Assembly: GCF_013002705.1 (NCBI RefSeq)
Contig: NZ_JABEND010000002.1
Coordinates: 62,001-126,000, forward strand
Source: Nakamurella aerolata
GTDB lineage: Bacteria > Actinomycetota > Actinomycetes > Mycobacteriales > Nakamurellaceae
Direction of reading: 5' to 3'
Length of the DNA: 64,000 bases
Below are positions 1-9,500 of the stretch, piece after piece (position 1 is the stretch's first letter; every line of letters starts with the position of its first letter). The notes under the pieces are model-generated. The model did no database searches. It was not told the origin of the DNA and was given only the letters and a program-made list of their open reading frames with translations. Position numbers and translations under genes: made by a program.

Positions 1-1
1 A

Positions 2-163
2 ACCACCTCGACGCTGCTCCGCCGGCTGGAGCAGCGCGGGTTCGACCGCGCATCTCTCCGCGCCGCTGACCGCGCCGCCCGCTGCCGACACAATCCTGGT
101 CCGGGCGGAGGGGCCGACCTTCCGCGTGGGACGGACCGGATCGTGCCGACTGATCGGTGTTGA
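2..163 (+). CDS. Possible 3' end of an unknown gene (truncated by window edge)
   Basis: This frame is open from the left edge to a TGA at 161-163. Its first 16 codons all end in G or C, as in real genes of this window, and read TTSTLLRRLEQRGF before the composition becomes less codon-like. That suggests the tail of a plus-strand gene, but there is too little to name a family. It may be upstream of, or co-functional with, the sugar locus that follows; this cannot be judged here. No ribosome-binding site or start is visible because the 5' part lies outside the window. Confidence 0.3.
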   Translation, partial: TTSTLLRRLEQRGFDRASLRAADRAARCRHNPGPGGGADLPRGTDRIVPTDRC

Positions 164-199
164 CCGAAGCGGTTCATTGCAGACCGAAACCGATCACAC

Positions 200-211
200 T
201 AGCCTTCGCGG
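200..211 (+). promoter_or_regulatory. Leaderless -10 box for the DeoR-type gene
   Basis: TAGCCT at 200-205 lies six bases before the ATG at 212, so transcription would start at or next to the start codon. No Shine-Dalgarno sequence precedes the ATG. The spacing matches about fourteen other genes in the window. Confidence 0.5.
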
Positions 212-979
212 ATGATCTCAGCCGAGCGGCGCCGCGTCATCCTGCTGATGGTGAACCGGGACGGCGCGGCCTCGTTGCGCGCGCTCGCGGATGCCGTTGA
301 CAGCTCGGAAGTCACCGTGCGGCGGGATCTCAAGCGGTTGCACGATGAGGGCCTGCTCAGCCGCACTCGTGGCGGCGCGGTGGCGGTGCAGGAGTTTCAC
401 CGCGAACCGAGCTTTCTGGAGAAGACCAGGGTGGCGGAGGCGGAAAAGCGCGCCATCGCCGCCCGGGCCGCGAGCTTGGTGTCCGACGGTGATGCGGTGC
501 TGATCGGCGCGGGTACCACCACTATGGCCGTTGCCCGAGAACTGCAGCGCCGCAAGGGCTTGTCGGTGGTAACCAACTCCCTGCTGGTGGCACAGATTCT
601 CGCCGAAGGCACCGGCGTCGAGGTGACGATGACGGGCGGACTGCTGCGTAGCAGCACGCTCGCACTGGTCGGCTCGGCCGCCGAGCAGAGCCTGGCCACC
701 ATTCATGCCGGCCGGTTGTTCTTGTCCGGCAACGGGTTGTCCGCCGATCGTGGGTTGTCGACGCCCAACGCCACCGTCGCCAGCATGGATCGCGCGCTGG
801 CCGCGGCCGCCGCCGAGGTGGTGGTGCTCGCCGACCACACCAAGGTGGGCGTCAACGCGTTGGTGCAGACCGTGCCGCCCGCCGGCATCGCGCGGGTGAT
901 CACCGACGCCAGAGTGTCCCGCGAGCAGATTGCCGCGCTGCAGCAGGCCGGGATCGACGTCGACGTTGTCGACCCCTGA
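212..979 (+). CDS. DeoR/GlpR-family transcriptional regulator
   Basis: 255 aa, the usual length for the family. An N-terminal winged helix-turn-helix (about residues 1-57) ends in the family motif SEVTVRRDLKRLHDEGLLSR followed by RGGAV. The C-terminal half is the DeoRC sugar-phosphate sensing domain, with IGAGTTT and VTNSLLVA phosphate-contact segments and a GLLRSSTLALVG stretch. Members repress catabolic operons and are released by a phosphorylated sugar. It lies 373 bp upstream of a co-directional sugar importer and GH2 hydrolase and is their likely regulator. The start is the leaderless ATG after TAGCCT. The stop falls inside a duplicated 12-bp unit. Confidence 0.88.
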   Translation: MISAERRRVILLMVNRDGAASLRALADAVDSSEVTVRRDLKRLHDEGLLSRTRGGAVAVQEFHREPSFLEKTRVAEAEKRAIAARAASLVSDGDAVLIGAGTTTMAVARELQRRKGLSVVTNSLLVAQILAEGTGVEVTMTGGLLRSSTLALVGSAAEQSLATIHAGRLFLSGNGLSADRGLSTPNATVASMDRALAAAAAEVVVLADHTKVGVNALVQTVPPAGIARVITDARVSREQIAALQQAGIDVDVVDP

Positions 980-1110
980 GTCGACCCCTGAGCCGCCCCA
1001 GGTTTGGCCGCTCCGTCGACTTCTCCATCGAGACCTGACGTGACCCCTGAGCCGGCCGCTGCGTCGACTCCTGAATCGACTCCGGCGTCGGCTGCTGAAT
1101 CGACGCCGGC
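968..1110. repeat. Degenerate 12-bp tandem repeats at and after the deoR stop
   Basis: Two perfect adjacent copies of GTCGACCCCTGA occupy 968-979 and 980-991; the first contains the deoR stop codon. After a gap, four contiguous diverged units follow at 1063-1074, 1075-1086, 1087-1098 and 1099-1110 (for example GTCGACTCCTGA, ATCGACTCCGGC). In another frame they encode a Ser/Thr/Pro/Ala/Glu-rich ORF at 1004-1195 from a TTG, which has no recognisable domain or ribosome-binding site and is probably not a gene. Confidence 0.7.
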
Positions 1111-1225
1111 GAGCCAGAAGTGGGGGCGACCAGCCGGGCTGACCAAGCAGAACGCGGCAGCACAGTGGTCGGATGTACCGGCGAACAAAGCATGAAAAAC
1201 TACCTGAACTGCGGCAAACCGGCTA

Positions 1226-1304
1226 TTGACATGGGATGTTTACGTCAACGTTGTCAGATCATTTCTGTTTGGTCTTGACACTGTTTGACCGGTGCTGGCA
1301 GATT
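1226..1304 (+). promoter_or_regulatory. Promoter and candidate operators of the sugar ABC/GH2 operon
   Basis: A consensus -35 TTGACA at 1275-1280 is followed after 18 bases by CAGATT (1299-1304), a plausible -10. Around it lie a near-palindrome GTTTACGTCAAC (1238-1249, central ACGT, LacI-type look), a wider TGACA/TGTCA pair (1227-1231 and 1252-1256), and a direct repeat CTGTTTG at 1265-1271 and 1281-1287. The direct repeat brackets the -35 with a 16-bp period, the kind of site DeoR proteins use. Which protein binds which site is inference. Confidence 0.5.
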
Positions 1305-1352
1305 GTTGCGTCATCCGGATCGGAGCCGCTCCGGGGACGAATGGAGAATGCA

Positions 1353-2621
1353 ATGACGCTTTCCCACACCGTTACTCGTGGCACTCGCGGCCGCGCCCGC
1401 CTGCTCGGCGCGCTCGCGCTGGCGCTCGCCGTTGCCGTTTCCGGCTGCGCCAAGTCGGAGGACAGCGGATCGGGCGGGTCGTCCACCGGCACCGCCACCG
1501 CCGCACCGACCGGCGGCGACACCGGCTCCGCCGCAGGGGCCGCCGGCGCGACCGCCGGGTCCGACGGAGCCGCAGCCGGTTCCGAAGGGGCGGCAGCCGG
1601 TTCCGGCGCAGACTCCATGGCGCCCAGCGCTTCTGGCGGCGACTCGTCAGCAGCTGGCGGCGCTGCCGGTGGCAGTCAGGTGGTGCAGGGCGGCGACCAG
1701 GGACCCACCTGCACCATCGAGCAGTATGGGCTCAAGCCGTTCGACCTGAAGGGCGCAACCGTCGGGTTCTCGCAGTCCGAGAAGGAGGACAACCCCTTCC
1801 GCATCGCCGAGACGGCGTCGATCAAGGCCGAAGCCGCCAAGTTGGGCATCAAGCTGGAGGCCACCAACGCCCAGACCGACCTGAACAAGCAGATCTCCGA
1901 CATCCAGGACCTGCTCAACAAGGGCGTCAAGCTGCTCATCGTGGCCCCGCTCAACTCCGACGGACTCGAGCCGGCCTTCCAGGCCGCCAAGGACAAGGGC
2001 GTGCCGATCATCACCGTCGACCGCAAGGTCAACATGGGCGCATGCCAAGACTATGTGTCGTTCCTCGGTTCCAACTTTGTTGAGCAGGGCAAACGCGCGG
2101 CCGACCAGATGATCGAGGCCACCGGCGGTAAGGGCAAGGTGGCCATCCTGCTCGGCGCCGCCGGCAACAACGTCACCGACGACCGCACCAAGGGCTTTGT
2201 CGATCAGGTCAAGTCCAAGGCTCCCGACCTGCAGATCGTTGCCCAGCAGAGTGGCGACTTCGCGCGGGACAAGGGACAGCAGGTCACCGAGCAGCTGATT
2301 CAGTCGCAGCCCGATCTGAACGGCATCTACGCCGAGAACGACGAGATGGGCATCGGTGCGGTCAACGCGCTCGAGGCCGCAGGCAAGAAGCCGGGTGATG
2401 CCGTCAAGATCGTGTCGGTGGACGGCACCAGGAATGCCGTGCAGCTGATCGTCGACGGCAAGTACAACGCCGTCATCGAGTCCAACCCGCGTTTCGGGCC
2501 GCTGGCCTTCCAGACCGCCATGGCCTTTGCCGAGGGCAAGCCGGTCGGTCAGAACATCGTCATCTCCGACACCGAGTACACCGAAGCCAACGCCAAGCAG
2601 AAACTGGCCGGCGCGTACTGA
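1353..2621 (+). CDS. Sugar ABC transporter substrate-binding lipoprotein (YtfQ-like)
   Basis: 422 aa from ATG 1353, chosen because GGAG sits six bases upstream at 1343-1346 and the N-terminus then reads as a lipoprotein signal ending in the lipobox VSGC. Residues 28-115 are a low-complexity Gly/Ser/Ala linker. The rest is a periplasmic-binding fold of the ribose/galactofuranose class, with VGFSQSEKEDNPFRIAE, VDRKV and QSGDFARDKG segments resembling E. coli YtfQ. It would capture a furanose or pyranose monosaccharide for the ATPase and two permeases that follow. Galactofuranose is the best guess from this architecture, not proven. Confidence 0.85.
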   Translation: MTLSHTVTRGTRGRARLLGALALALAVAVSGCAKSEDSGSGGSSTGTATAAPTGGDTGSAAGAAGATAGSDGAAAGSEGAAAGSGADSMAPSASGGDSSAAGGAAGGSQVVQGGDQGPTCTIEQYGLKPFDLKGATVGFSQSEKEDNPFRIAETASIKAEAAKLGIKLEATNAQTDLNKQISDIQDLLNKGVKLLIVAPLNSDGLEPAFQAAKDKGVPIITVDRKVNMGACQDYVSFLGSNFVEQGKRAADQMIEATGGKGKVAILLGAAGNNVTDDRTKGFVDQVKSKAPDLQIVAQQSGDFARDKGQQVTEQLIQSQPDLNGIYAENDEMGIGAVNALEAAGKKPGDAVKIVSVDGTRNAVQLIVDGKYNAVIESNPRFGPLAFQTAMAFAEGKPVGQNIVISDTEYTEANAKQKLAGAY

Positions 2622-2705
2622 TCCCGCCGCAGAGCCCTGGGCGGCAGCTCGCCGTCCCGGCTCGGTGGCAGCCACCGTCGACAGCGGCGAGGAGAAGGAT
2701 CGACT

Positions 2706-4373
2706 GTGAGTTCAACGCAGCCGCAAGAGGTTTCGGCCGCGGCGAACGTGAACCGTCCGGTGCTGTCCGTGCGGCACATCGCCAAGACGTTCGGTGGAAT
2801 CGCGGCGCTCGCCGACGTCTCGCTCGAGCTGTTGCCCGGGCAGGTGCATGCGCTGGTCGGCGAGAACGGCGCGGGAAAGTCGACGCTCATCAAGGTGCTC
2901 ACCGGGGTCTACCGCGCGGACGCCGGGACCATCGAGTACGACGGCGCCGAGGTGAGGTTTGCCCGCCCGCTGGACGCCCAGCTCGCCGGCATCTCCACCA
3001 TCTACCAGGAGATCAACCTGGTTCCACTGATCTCCGTTGCCCGCAACGTCTTTCTCGGCCGCGAGCCCCGCAACCGGCTTGGCCTTGTCGATTTCAGAAC
3101 CATGAACGCGCAGGCTCGGCGACTGCTGGCGCAGGTGGGCGTCACGGTGGACGTGCGCCGGCCGCTGCGCAGTCTTGGGACCGGGACCCAACAGATGGTG
3201 GCGATCGCCAGGGCGGTCAGTACCGAGGCGAAGGTCGTCATCATGGACGAGCCGACGTCGTCGCTGGAGCCGCGGGAAGTGGCGAAACTGTTCGGCGTCA
3301 TCGAACAGCTCACCGCCAGCGGTATCGCGGTGCTGTACGTCAGCCACAAGCTCGACGAGCTGTACCGCATCGCCCAACAGGTCACCGTGCTGCGCGACGG
3401 CGCGGTGGTGCACACCGGCAAGATCTCGGAATTGCCACGCCTGCAACTGATCTCGCACATGCTGGGCCGCGACATCGCACAGGTGCAGCGCCAGGGCGTC
3501 ACCGCATTCGACGATCGTTCCGGCGCCGACCCGGACGCCGCGGAACAGTTGCTCGATGCCCGCGGACTGTCCAAGCGGCACCAGATCTCCGATATCGACC
3601 TGTCGGTGGCACCCGGTGAAATCGTCGGGCTCGGCGGCTTGCTCGGGGCCGGCCGCAGCGAAACCGTCAGAGCGATCGCCGGTGCCACCAAGCTCGACGC
3701 CGGCGAGGTGCGAGTCCGCGGCCGCAAGATCCGCAACGGCTCGACGGCAGTGGCCATCGGCGCCGGTATCGCGCTGCTGACCGAAGACCGCAAGGCGGAC
3801 GGGATCATCCCCGGTCTGTCGGTGCGCGAGAACATCGTGCTGGCGGCCATGCCGCGGCTGTCCAAAGGCGGCGTGGTCAGCACCGCTCGGCAACGTGCGG
3901 TGGTCGACATCTTCATGAAACGGTTGCGGATCAAGGCATCCAGCCCTGAGCAGAAGGTGTCGGAGCTGTCCGGCGGCAACCAGCAGAAGGTGCTGTTGGC
4001 GCGCTGGCTGTGCCTGTCGCCGCAGCTGCTGCTGCTGGACGAACCCACCCGTGGCATCGACGTCGGCGCCAAAGCCGAGGTACAGGCGCTGGTTGCCGAG
4101 CTCGCGGCGGAAGGCCTTGGGGTGGTGTTGATCTCGTCCGAACTTGAAGAACTGATCGAGGGCAGCGACCGGATCGTTGCGCTGCGAGACGGCCGGGTGG
4201 TCGGCGAACTCCGCGGCGACGCCGTCACCGAGAACGCCCTGCTCACCCTGCTTTCCGGTGAGCCGGCGGCAAACCCGGACCCGCCTCCCGAGCCGGCCGC
4301 GGACGTACCGGACGCGGCCGTGCCGGCAGCGGACCTACCGGTACCGGCCGAACGCACCAAGGAGCAACGGTGA
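2706..4373 (+). CDS. Sugar ABC transporter ATP-binding protein, two ATPase domains (YtfR/RbsA class)
   Basis: 555 aa, GTG start with GGAGAAGG upstream. It has tandem ATPase domains: the first has Walker A GENGAGKST and Walker B VVIMDEPTSSLE, the second has a degenerate Walker A (GLLGAGRSE), signature LSGGNQQK and LLLLDEPTRGID. The first-domain signature is LGTGTQQM rather than the usual LS-x-x-QQ. A Pro/Ala-rich tail of about 37 residues is extra. It energises import with the two permeases; the stop overlaps the next start in a 4-bp GTGA (4370-4373), implying translational coupling. Confidence 0.93.
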   Translation: MSSTQPQEVSAAANVNRPVLSVRHIAKTFGGIAALADVSLELLPGQVHALVGENGAGKSTLIKVLTGVYRADAGTIEYDGAEVRFARPLDAQLAGISTIYQEINLVPLISVARNVFLGREPRNRLGLVDFRTMNAQARRLLAQVGVTVDVRRPLRSLGTGTQQMVAIARAVSTEAKVVIMDEPTSSLEPREVAKLFGVIEQLTASGIAVLYVSHKLDELYRIAQQVTVLRDGAVVHTGKISELPRLQLISHMLGRDIAQVQRQGVTAFDDRSGADPDAAEQLLDARGLSKRHQISDIDLSVAPGEIVGLGGLLGAGRSETVRAIAGATKLDAGEVRVRGRKIRNGSTAVAIGAGIALLTEDRKADGIIPGLSVRENIVLAAMPRLSKGGVVSTARQRAVVDIFMKRLRIKASSPEQKVSELSGGNQQKVLLARWLCLSPQLLLLDEPTRGIDVGAKAEVQALVAELAAEGLGVVLISSELEELIEGSDRIVALRDGRVVGELRGDAVTENALLTLLSGEPAANPDPPPEPAADVPDAAVPAADLPVPAERTKEQR

Positions 4374-5374
4374 CCGCGCCCACCGTGCCAGAGCAGCTGC
4401 CGGACCGGGCCGCCGATGCGGTGCGGGAGCGACAGAGTCGGGCGCGCCGGATCGGATGGATCCGTGACTACGGGGTGTACGTCGCGCTGCTGGTGCTGAT
4501 CATCTTCAACATCGCGGCAACGCCCAACTTCGTGGCCCTCGACAACCTGCGGGTACAGCTGGTGCAGGTGGCCCCGGTGATGATCGTCGCGCTTGGCGTG
4601 GCGATGGTGATCGGTACCGAGGGCATCGATTTGTCGGTCGGCGCGGTGATGGCGCTGGCCGGTGCGCTGATACCGCTGTACCTCGGGTACGGAGTTCCGG
4701 TGGCGATTGCGGTCGCGCTGCTCGGTGGCATCGCCTCGGGGCTGTTCGCCGGTGTGCTGGTGGCCAGCATCGGGGTGCAGCCGATCGTGGCGACCCTGGC
4801 GTTGCTGGTCGGCCTGCGCGGGGTGGCGCAACTGTTGCTCGGGGGGCAGTTCCGGCAGATCTCCTCGCCCGAGTTCAACAACCTCGGCACCGGGTCCGTG
4901 CTGGGAGTCCCGATCGTGGTGCTGGTCGCGGCCGTGCTCGCGGTGATCGTCGGATTTCTCATGCGCCGCACGGTTTTCGGCCGCCGGGTGGTGGCGATCG
5001 GCGGGAACCCGGATGCGGCGCGGCTGGCGGGGCTTCCGGTGCGGCGCACGCTGATCACCGTCTACCTGCTGTCCGGCCTGTTGGCCGCCATCGCCGGCGT
5101 ACTGCTGACCGCCTACCAAAAGGCCGCGACACCATCCACCCAGGGCCTGCTGATGGAACTGTCGGCGATCACCGCGGTGGTCGTCGGCGGCACCCCGTTG
5201 ACCGGTGGCCGGGTCAGGGTGCTCGGCACCGTTGCCGGTGCGTTGCTGATGCAGATCGTGACGGCCACCCTGATCAAGCACGACCTGCCGGAGTCGTCGA
5301 CCCAGATGGTGCAGGCGGCGATCATCATTCTGGCCGTGTACGTGCAGCGCGACCGGGGAGGCGCCCGCAGATGA
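4370..5374 (+). CDS. Sugar ABC transporter permease 1 (YtfT-like)
   Basis: 334 aa branched-chain/ribose-type permease (BPD_transp_2 family) with eight to ten hydrophobic segments from about residue 35. TEGIDLSVGAVMALAGALIP is the family's conserved helix motif, and GGTPLTGGRVRVLGTVAGA is the C-terminal loop. GTG start overlaps the ATPase stop, and its own stop overlaps the next gene by ATGA. Two different permease genes in series is the YtfT-YjfF arrangement, in contrast to the single RbsC of ribose systems. Confidence 0.92.
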   Translation: MTAPTVPEQLPDRAADAVRERQSRARRIGWIRDYGVYVALLVLIIFNIAATPNFVALDNLRVQLVQVAPVMIVALGVAMVIGTEGIDLSVGAVMALAGALIPLYLGYGVPVAIAVALLGGIASGLFAGVLVASIGVQPIVATLALLVGLRGVAQLLLGGQFRQISSPEFNNLGTGSVLGVPIVVLVAAVLAVIVGFLMRRTVFGRRVVAIGGNPDAARLAGLPVRRTLITVYLLSGLLAAIAGVLLTAYQKAATPSTQGLLMELSAITAVVVGGTPLTGGRVRVLGTVAGALLMQIVTATLIKHDLPESSTQMVQAAIIILAVYVQRDRGGARR

Positions 5375-6450
5375 CGTCGCTGGAAAAGCCCAACGGCGGC
5401 AACCGGTCCGCCGCCGGCGCGGCGGCCGAGACCGCCCACATCAGCCGGCCCGCCGACGTCGCCGATTCGCCGGAGCGGGTGGGCAGCGGCGCCGGTGAAC
5501 GGGTCGCCCGTTTCCTGCAACGGCAGGGCGCGCCGATCCTGCTGGCGCTGGTGGTGTTGGTGGCCAGCTTCGCCTTTCCCGGTTTCGCGACCTTCGACAA
5601 CGTGGCGAGCATCCTGTTCCAGGCGTCCGGACTCGGCATCATCGCCGTCGGCATGACGCTGGTGATCATCTCCGGCGGTATCGACCTTTCGGTGGGGTCG
5701 GTGTACGCCCTCGGCGGTGTGCTCGCGGCCTGGGCCTCGCGCTACGGCGTGCTCCCGGCCTTCGCGGTTCCGCTGGCGGTGTGCGGGTTGATCGGTCTGG
5801 TGCAGGGCACCTTCATCGGCCGGTTCGGCATGCCGCCGTTCATCGTCACGCTGGCCGGGCTGCTCGGGGCGCGCGGCCTGGCACTCGCCCTCACCGACGA
5901 AGGCAAAACCGTCTACAAGGTCGGCTGGAACGACACCTTCGCGCAGCTCGGCCACGGCAAGGTGTTCGGCATCTACCTGCCGGTGTACTTCATGGTCGCG
6001 GTGTTCGTTGTCGGCTGGATCTACCTGCAGCGCACCAAAAGCGGCCAGGCGCTGTTCGCCGTCGGTGGCAGCGAGTCGGCGTCCACCCTGATGGGACTGC
6101 CGGTCGCCCGCATCAAGATCACCAGCTATCTGATCTGCGGACTGCTGGCCGGCCTCGCCGGTGCGTTGAATGCGGCCTACACCATCTCGGGTGTGCCGAC
6201 CCAGGGCGTCGGCTGGGAGCTGGACGCCATCGCCTCCGTCGTGATCGGCGGCACGCTGTTGGTCGGCGGTGCCGGCAGCCTGATCGGCACCCTGGCCGGC
6301 GTGCTGCTGCTCAAGGTGATCCTCAACGTCATCAACCAGATCGGAACGCTGAACACCTCCGTGCAGATGGTGGTGTCCGGGGCGTTCCTTGCCGTCGTCG
6401 TTGTTGTCCAGGCGTTGCTGACCAGGGCGCAGAACCTACGGGACGGTTGA
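5371..6450 (+). CDS. Sugar ABC transporter permease 2 (YjfF-like)
   Basis: 359 aa, second permease of the same family. A hydrophilic N-terminus of about 50 residues is followed by the membrane core with ISGGIDLSVGSVYALGG and a C-terminal GGTLLVGGAGSLIGTLAGVLLL loop. The start ATG is inside the 4-bp ATGA overlap at 5371-5374. It should form a heterodimeric channel with the preceding permease. The gene ends 67 bp before the secreted GH2 hydrolase, which probably shares the transcript. Confidence 0.92.
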   Translation: MTSLEKPNGGNRSAAGAAAETAHISRPADVADSPERVGSGAGERVARFLQRQGAPILLALVVLVASFAFPGFATFDNVASILFQASGLGIIAVGMTLVIISGGIDLSVGSVYALGGVLAAWASRYGVLPAFAVPLAVCGLIGLVQGTFIGRFGMPPFIVTLAGLLGARGLALALTDEGKTVYKVGWNDTFAQLGHGKVFGIYLPVYFMVAVFVVGWIYLQRTKSGQALFAVGGSESASTLMGLPVARIKITSYLICGLLAGLAGALNAAYTISGVPTQGVGWELDAIASVVIGGTLLVGGAGSLIGTLAGVLLLKVILNVINQIGTLNTSVQMVVSGAFLAVVVVVQALLTRAQNLRDG

Positions 6451-6517
6451 CCGGCCCACAGCTTCGTCACCGCAGAGAGCGAATCCCCGTTACCCGACCC
6501 GAAAGGTGGAATCTCTC

Positions 6518-9500
6518 ATGAGTGCGTCACGACCTCATCCGTCCCCGCCCGGCAGCCGGCGCCGACGAACGCTGCGGCCGGTGCTCGCCGGGCTGCTCGC
6601 GGCGAGCCTCGGCATCGCTGCGCTCGGTGCTGCCCCCGCAGCAGCCGCCGCGCCAGCGGCGCCGACATCGCTGTCGGCACAACAACAATCACCGCAAGCA
6701 CAAGCGCGTTCGGAGGTGGGAACGCAGACCGACGCGCGAGGCCCGGCGCCCGCCGCGGCCACCGAGGCGCAGCCGGCGGCAGCGTCGCCAGACAGCGGCC
6801 TGCGCGGCGACTACTACCGCATCAGCAATACCGACACCTGGGAGCTGGAACCTCAGAATCTGGCGATCACCGTTGTCGATCAGGCCATCGACATCGACAA
6901 CATGGTGCCGATCTACCGATCCCTGACCGGTCGGACCGACAACGTTGGGGTGCGCTGGACCGGGACCGTGACGGCGCCGGCCACCGGCGAATACACCTTC
7001 TCCGCCATCGGCGACAACGGGTTCCGGCTGTGGGTCGGTGCCGGCGCCTACTCGGGGGCGGCCGCCGACCAACTCATCGACTTCTGGGTCAACCAATGGG
7101 ACATCGAGCAGACGGCGACCCGCACCGTACGGCTGGAAGCCGGTGTGCCGGTACCGATCCGGTTCGACCTGTTCCAGGCCATCGGCGGCGCCAACATTCA
7201 CCTGAGTTGGCAGTCGGCCAACGCCGGTGTCGCCAAGCAGGTGGTTCCGGCCTCGGCGTTCCGGCTGCCGGACGGCTGGCGTCCGTACGGCGCGAGCGCG
7301 GAGGTCGGTGCCGACGGCAGCACCGCCGTGATCACCTTTGCCGACGGCACGGTCGGTGGTCTTGACGGGCTGGCGGATCACCTGACCGTCAGCGTCGATG
7401 GGAAGAGCTACCCGATCGCCGAGCTGGCTGCCGGTCCACAGGACGGGCAGCTGACCATCACTCTCGGAGCGCCGGTGGTCGCCGGCGCCAATGTGCGGAT
7501 CGCCTACGACGGAAAGGGTTCGCTGACGTCGGGTGGCCGTCCGGCACCGGCGTTCAACCTGATGGCGAAGAACGGCTCGACCCATCGGCTCACCACGCCG
7601 TGGGCGGACGACGTCGACGCCGACCGACCGCTGCCGGAGTACCCGCGACCGCAGCTCACCCGCAGGCAGTGGCAGAACCTCAACGGCACCTGGGATTTCG
7701 TCCCGCTGGCATCCGCGGACGCGCCCCTGCCGACCAACTGGACCGGCGCGGCGAAGGTGGTGGTCCCTTACCCGATCGAGTCGCTGCTGTCGAAGGTGAA
7801 CAAGCACTACGACAACTTTGCCTACCACCGCAGCTTCGTGGTGCCGCGCGGCTGGCGCGCCGGCGACCAGCGGGTGCTGCTGAACTTCGGCGCGGTCGAC
7901 AACGTGACGGCGGTGCTGGTGAACGGCAAGCCGGTTGGTAGCCACACCGGCGGTTACGACTCCTTCAGCTTCGACATCACCGACGCACTGGTGGGTGGGC
8001 CGAACGAGCTGGTGGTCAGGGTCACCGACACCACCGGTGACACACCGAAGGGCAAACAGTCACGCAACCCCAGCGGCATCTTCTACACCCCGGCGTCCGG
8101 CATCTGGCAAACCGCATGGCTGGAGCCGGTTCCGGCGGCCAGCATCGACTCGCTGAAGCTGACCCCGAAGCTGTCCGACTCAGATGATGCGGTGGTGGTG
8201 AAGGCCGAATCCGCCACCGCGGACGCAAACGCCACCGTCACCGTGACCGCCTCCGACGGCAACAGCCGCGACGTCGCGACGGTGACGGGCAAGGCGAACA
8301 CCGATGTGGTGCTGCCGATCAAGAACGCCAAACGGTGGACGCCGGACAGCCCGAACCTGTACAACCTGCGAGTGGTGCTCAGCTCCACCAAGGACGGCGC
8401 CACCAGCACGGACACCGTCGGCAGCTACGTCGGCCTGCGGTCGATCGACGTGCGAAAGATCAACGGCACCAACCGGATCGTGCTCAACGGCAAGCAGACC
8501 TTCCTGCTCTCGACCCTCGACCAGGGTTACTGGCCGGACGGCGTCTACACCGCGCCCACCGACCAGGCGCTGGCCTGGGACATCCAGCAGACCAAGAACC
8601 TCGGCTTCAACACCATCCGCAAGCACATCAAGGTGGAACCGGCGCGCTGGTACTACTACGCCGACCGCATCGGCATGATGGTCTGGCAGGACATGCCATC
8701 GGCCTTCACCTCGCGCAACGCCGAGTCGACCAGCAAACGCGTTACCGATCAATGGGAATCGGAACTCAGGACGATGATCGACCAGCACTCGATGTTCAGC
8801 TCGATCATCGGCTGGATACCGTTCAACGAGGGCTGGAGCGAGTGGAACCTGGACGACACCGCGCGGGTGGGTCGCAACATCAAGCAACAAGACCCGTCCA
8901 GGTTGCTCAACGTGCACTCCGGCATGAACTGCTGCCAGTCGCTCGGCGACAGCAAGGTCGGCGACATCATCGACTGGCACCAGTACACCGGTCCCGCCGC
9001 CCCCAGCCCCGACGCCACCAGGGCGGCGATCGACGGTGAACACGGCGGTTTCTCGCTGTCGGTCGCCGGCCACATCTGGCCCGGCGGCTCGGTCAACCCC
9101 TACGGCGAGGTTGGCTCGTCGAAGGAACTCACCGATGCGTACGTCGGCAACACCGCGAAGCTGATCGGCCTGGCCCGGGAGAAGTTGTCCGGTTCGGTGT
9201 ACACCCAGCTGACCGACCTCGAGGGTGAGGTGAACGGCTTCTACACCTACGACAGGCGCGTCTCCAAGATGGACGAGAAGCGGGTGAGGGAGATCAATCT
9301 GGCGCTGATCGCGGCCGGTTCGGGTGCACCGGCACCGGCCGGTCAGCGGGCCCCGGTGGCCGGCTGGAACTTCGACCAGCTGTCCGGCGAGCAGAGTCCA
9401 GGCATCGGTGCAACACCGCCAGCGAAACTTGCCGGCGGCGCCGCCCTCACCCGAGGGAAGTCCGGCTCCGCGCTGCGGCTGGACGGACGCGACGATCAGG

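Noticed and set aside
1004-1195. 63-aa Pro/Ser/Thr-rich ORF after deoR
   Set aside because: Generated by the 12-bp repeat, TTG start without ribosome site or -10 box, no conserved features.
3002-5281. 759-residue minus-strand frame opposite the sugar ATPase and permease
   Set aside because: Composition (His/Asp/Arg/Ser rich) is typical of shadow frames; the plus strand carries unmistakable ABC motifs.
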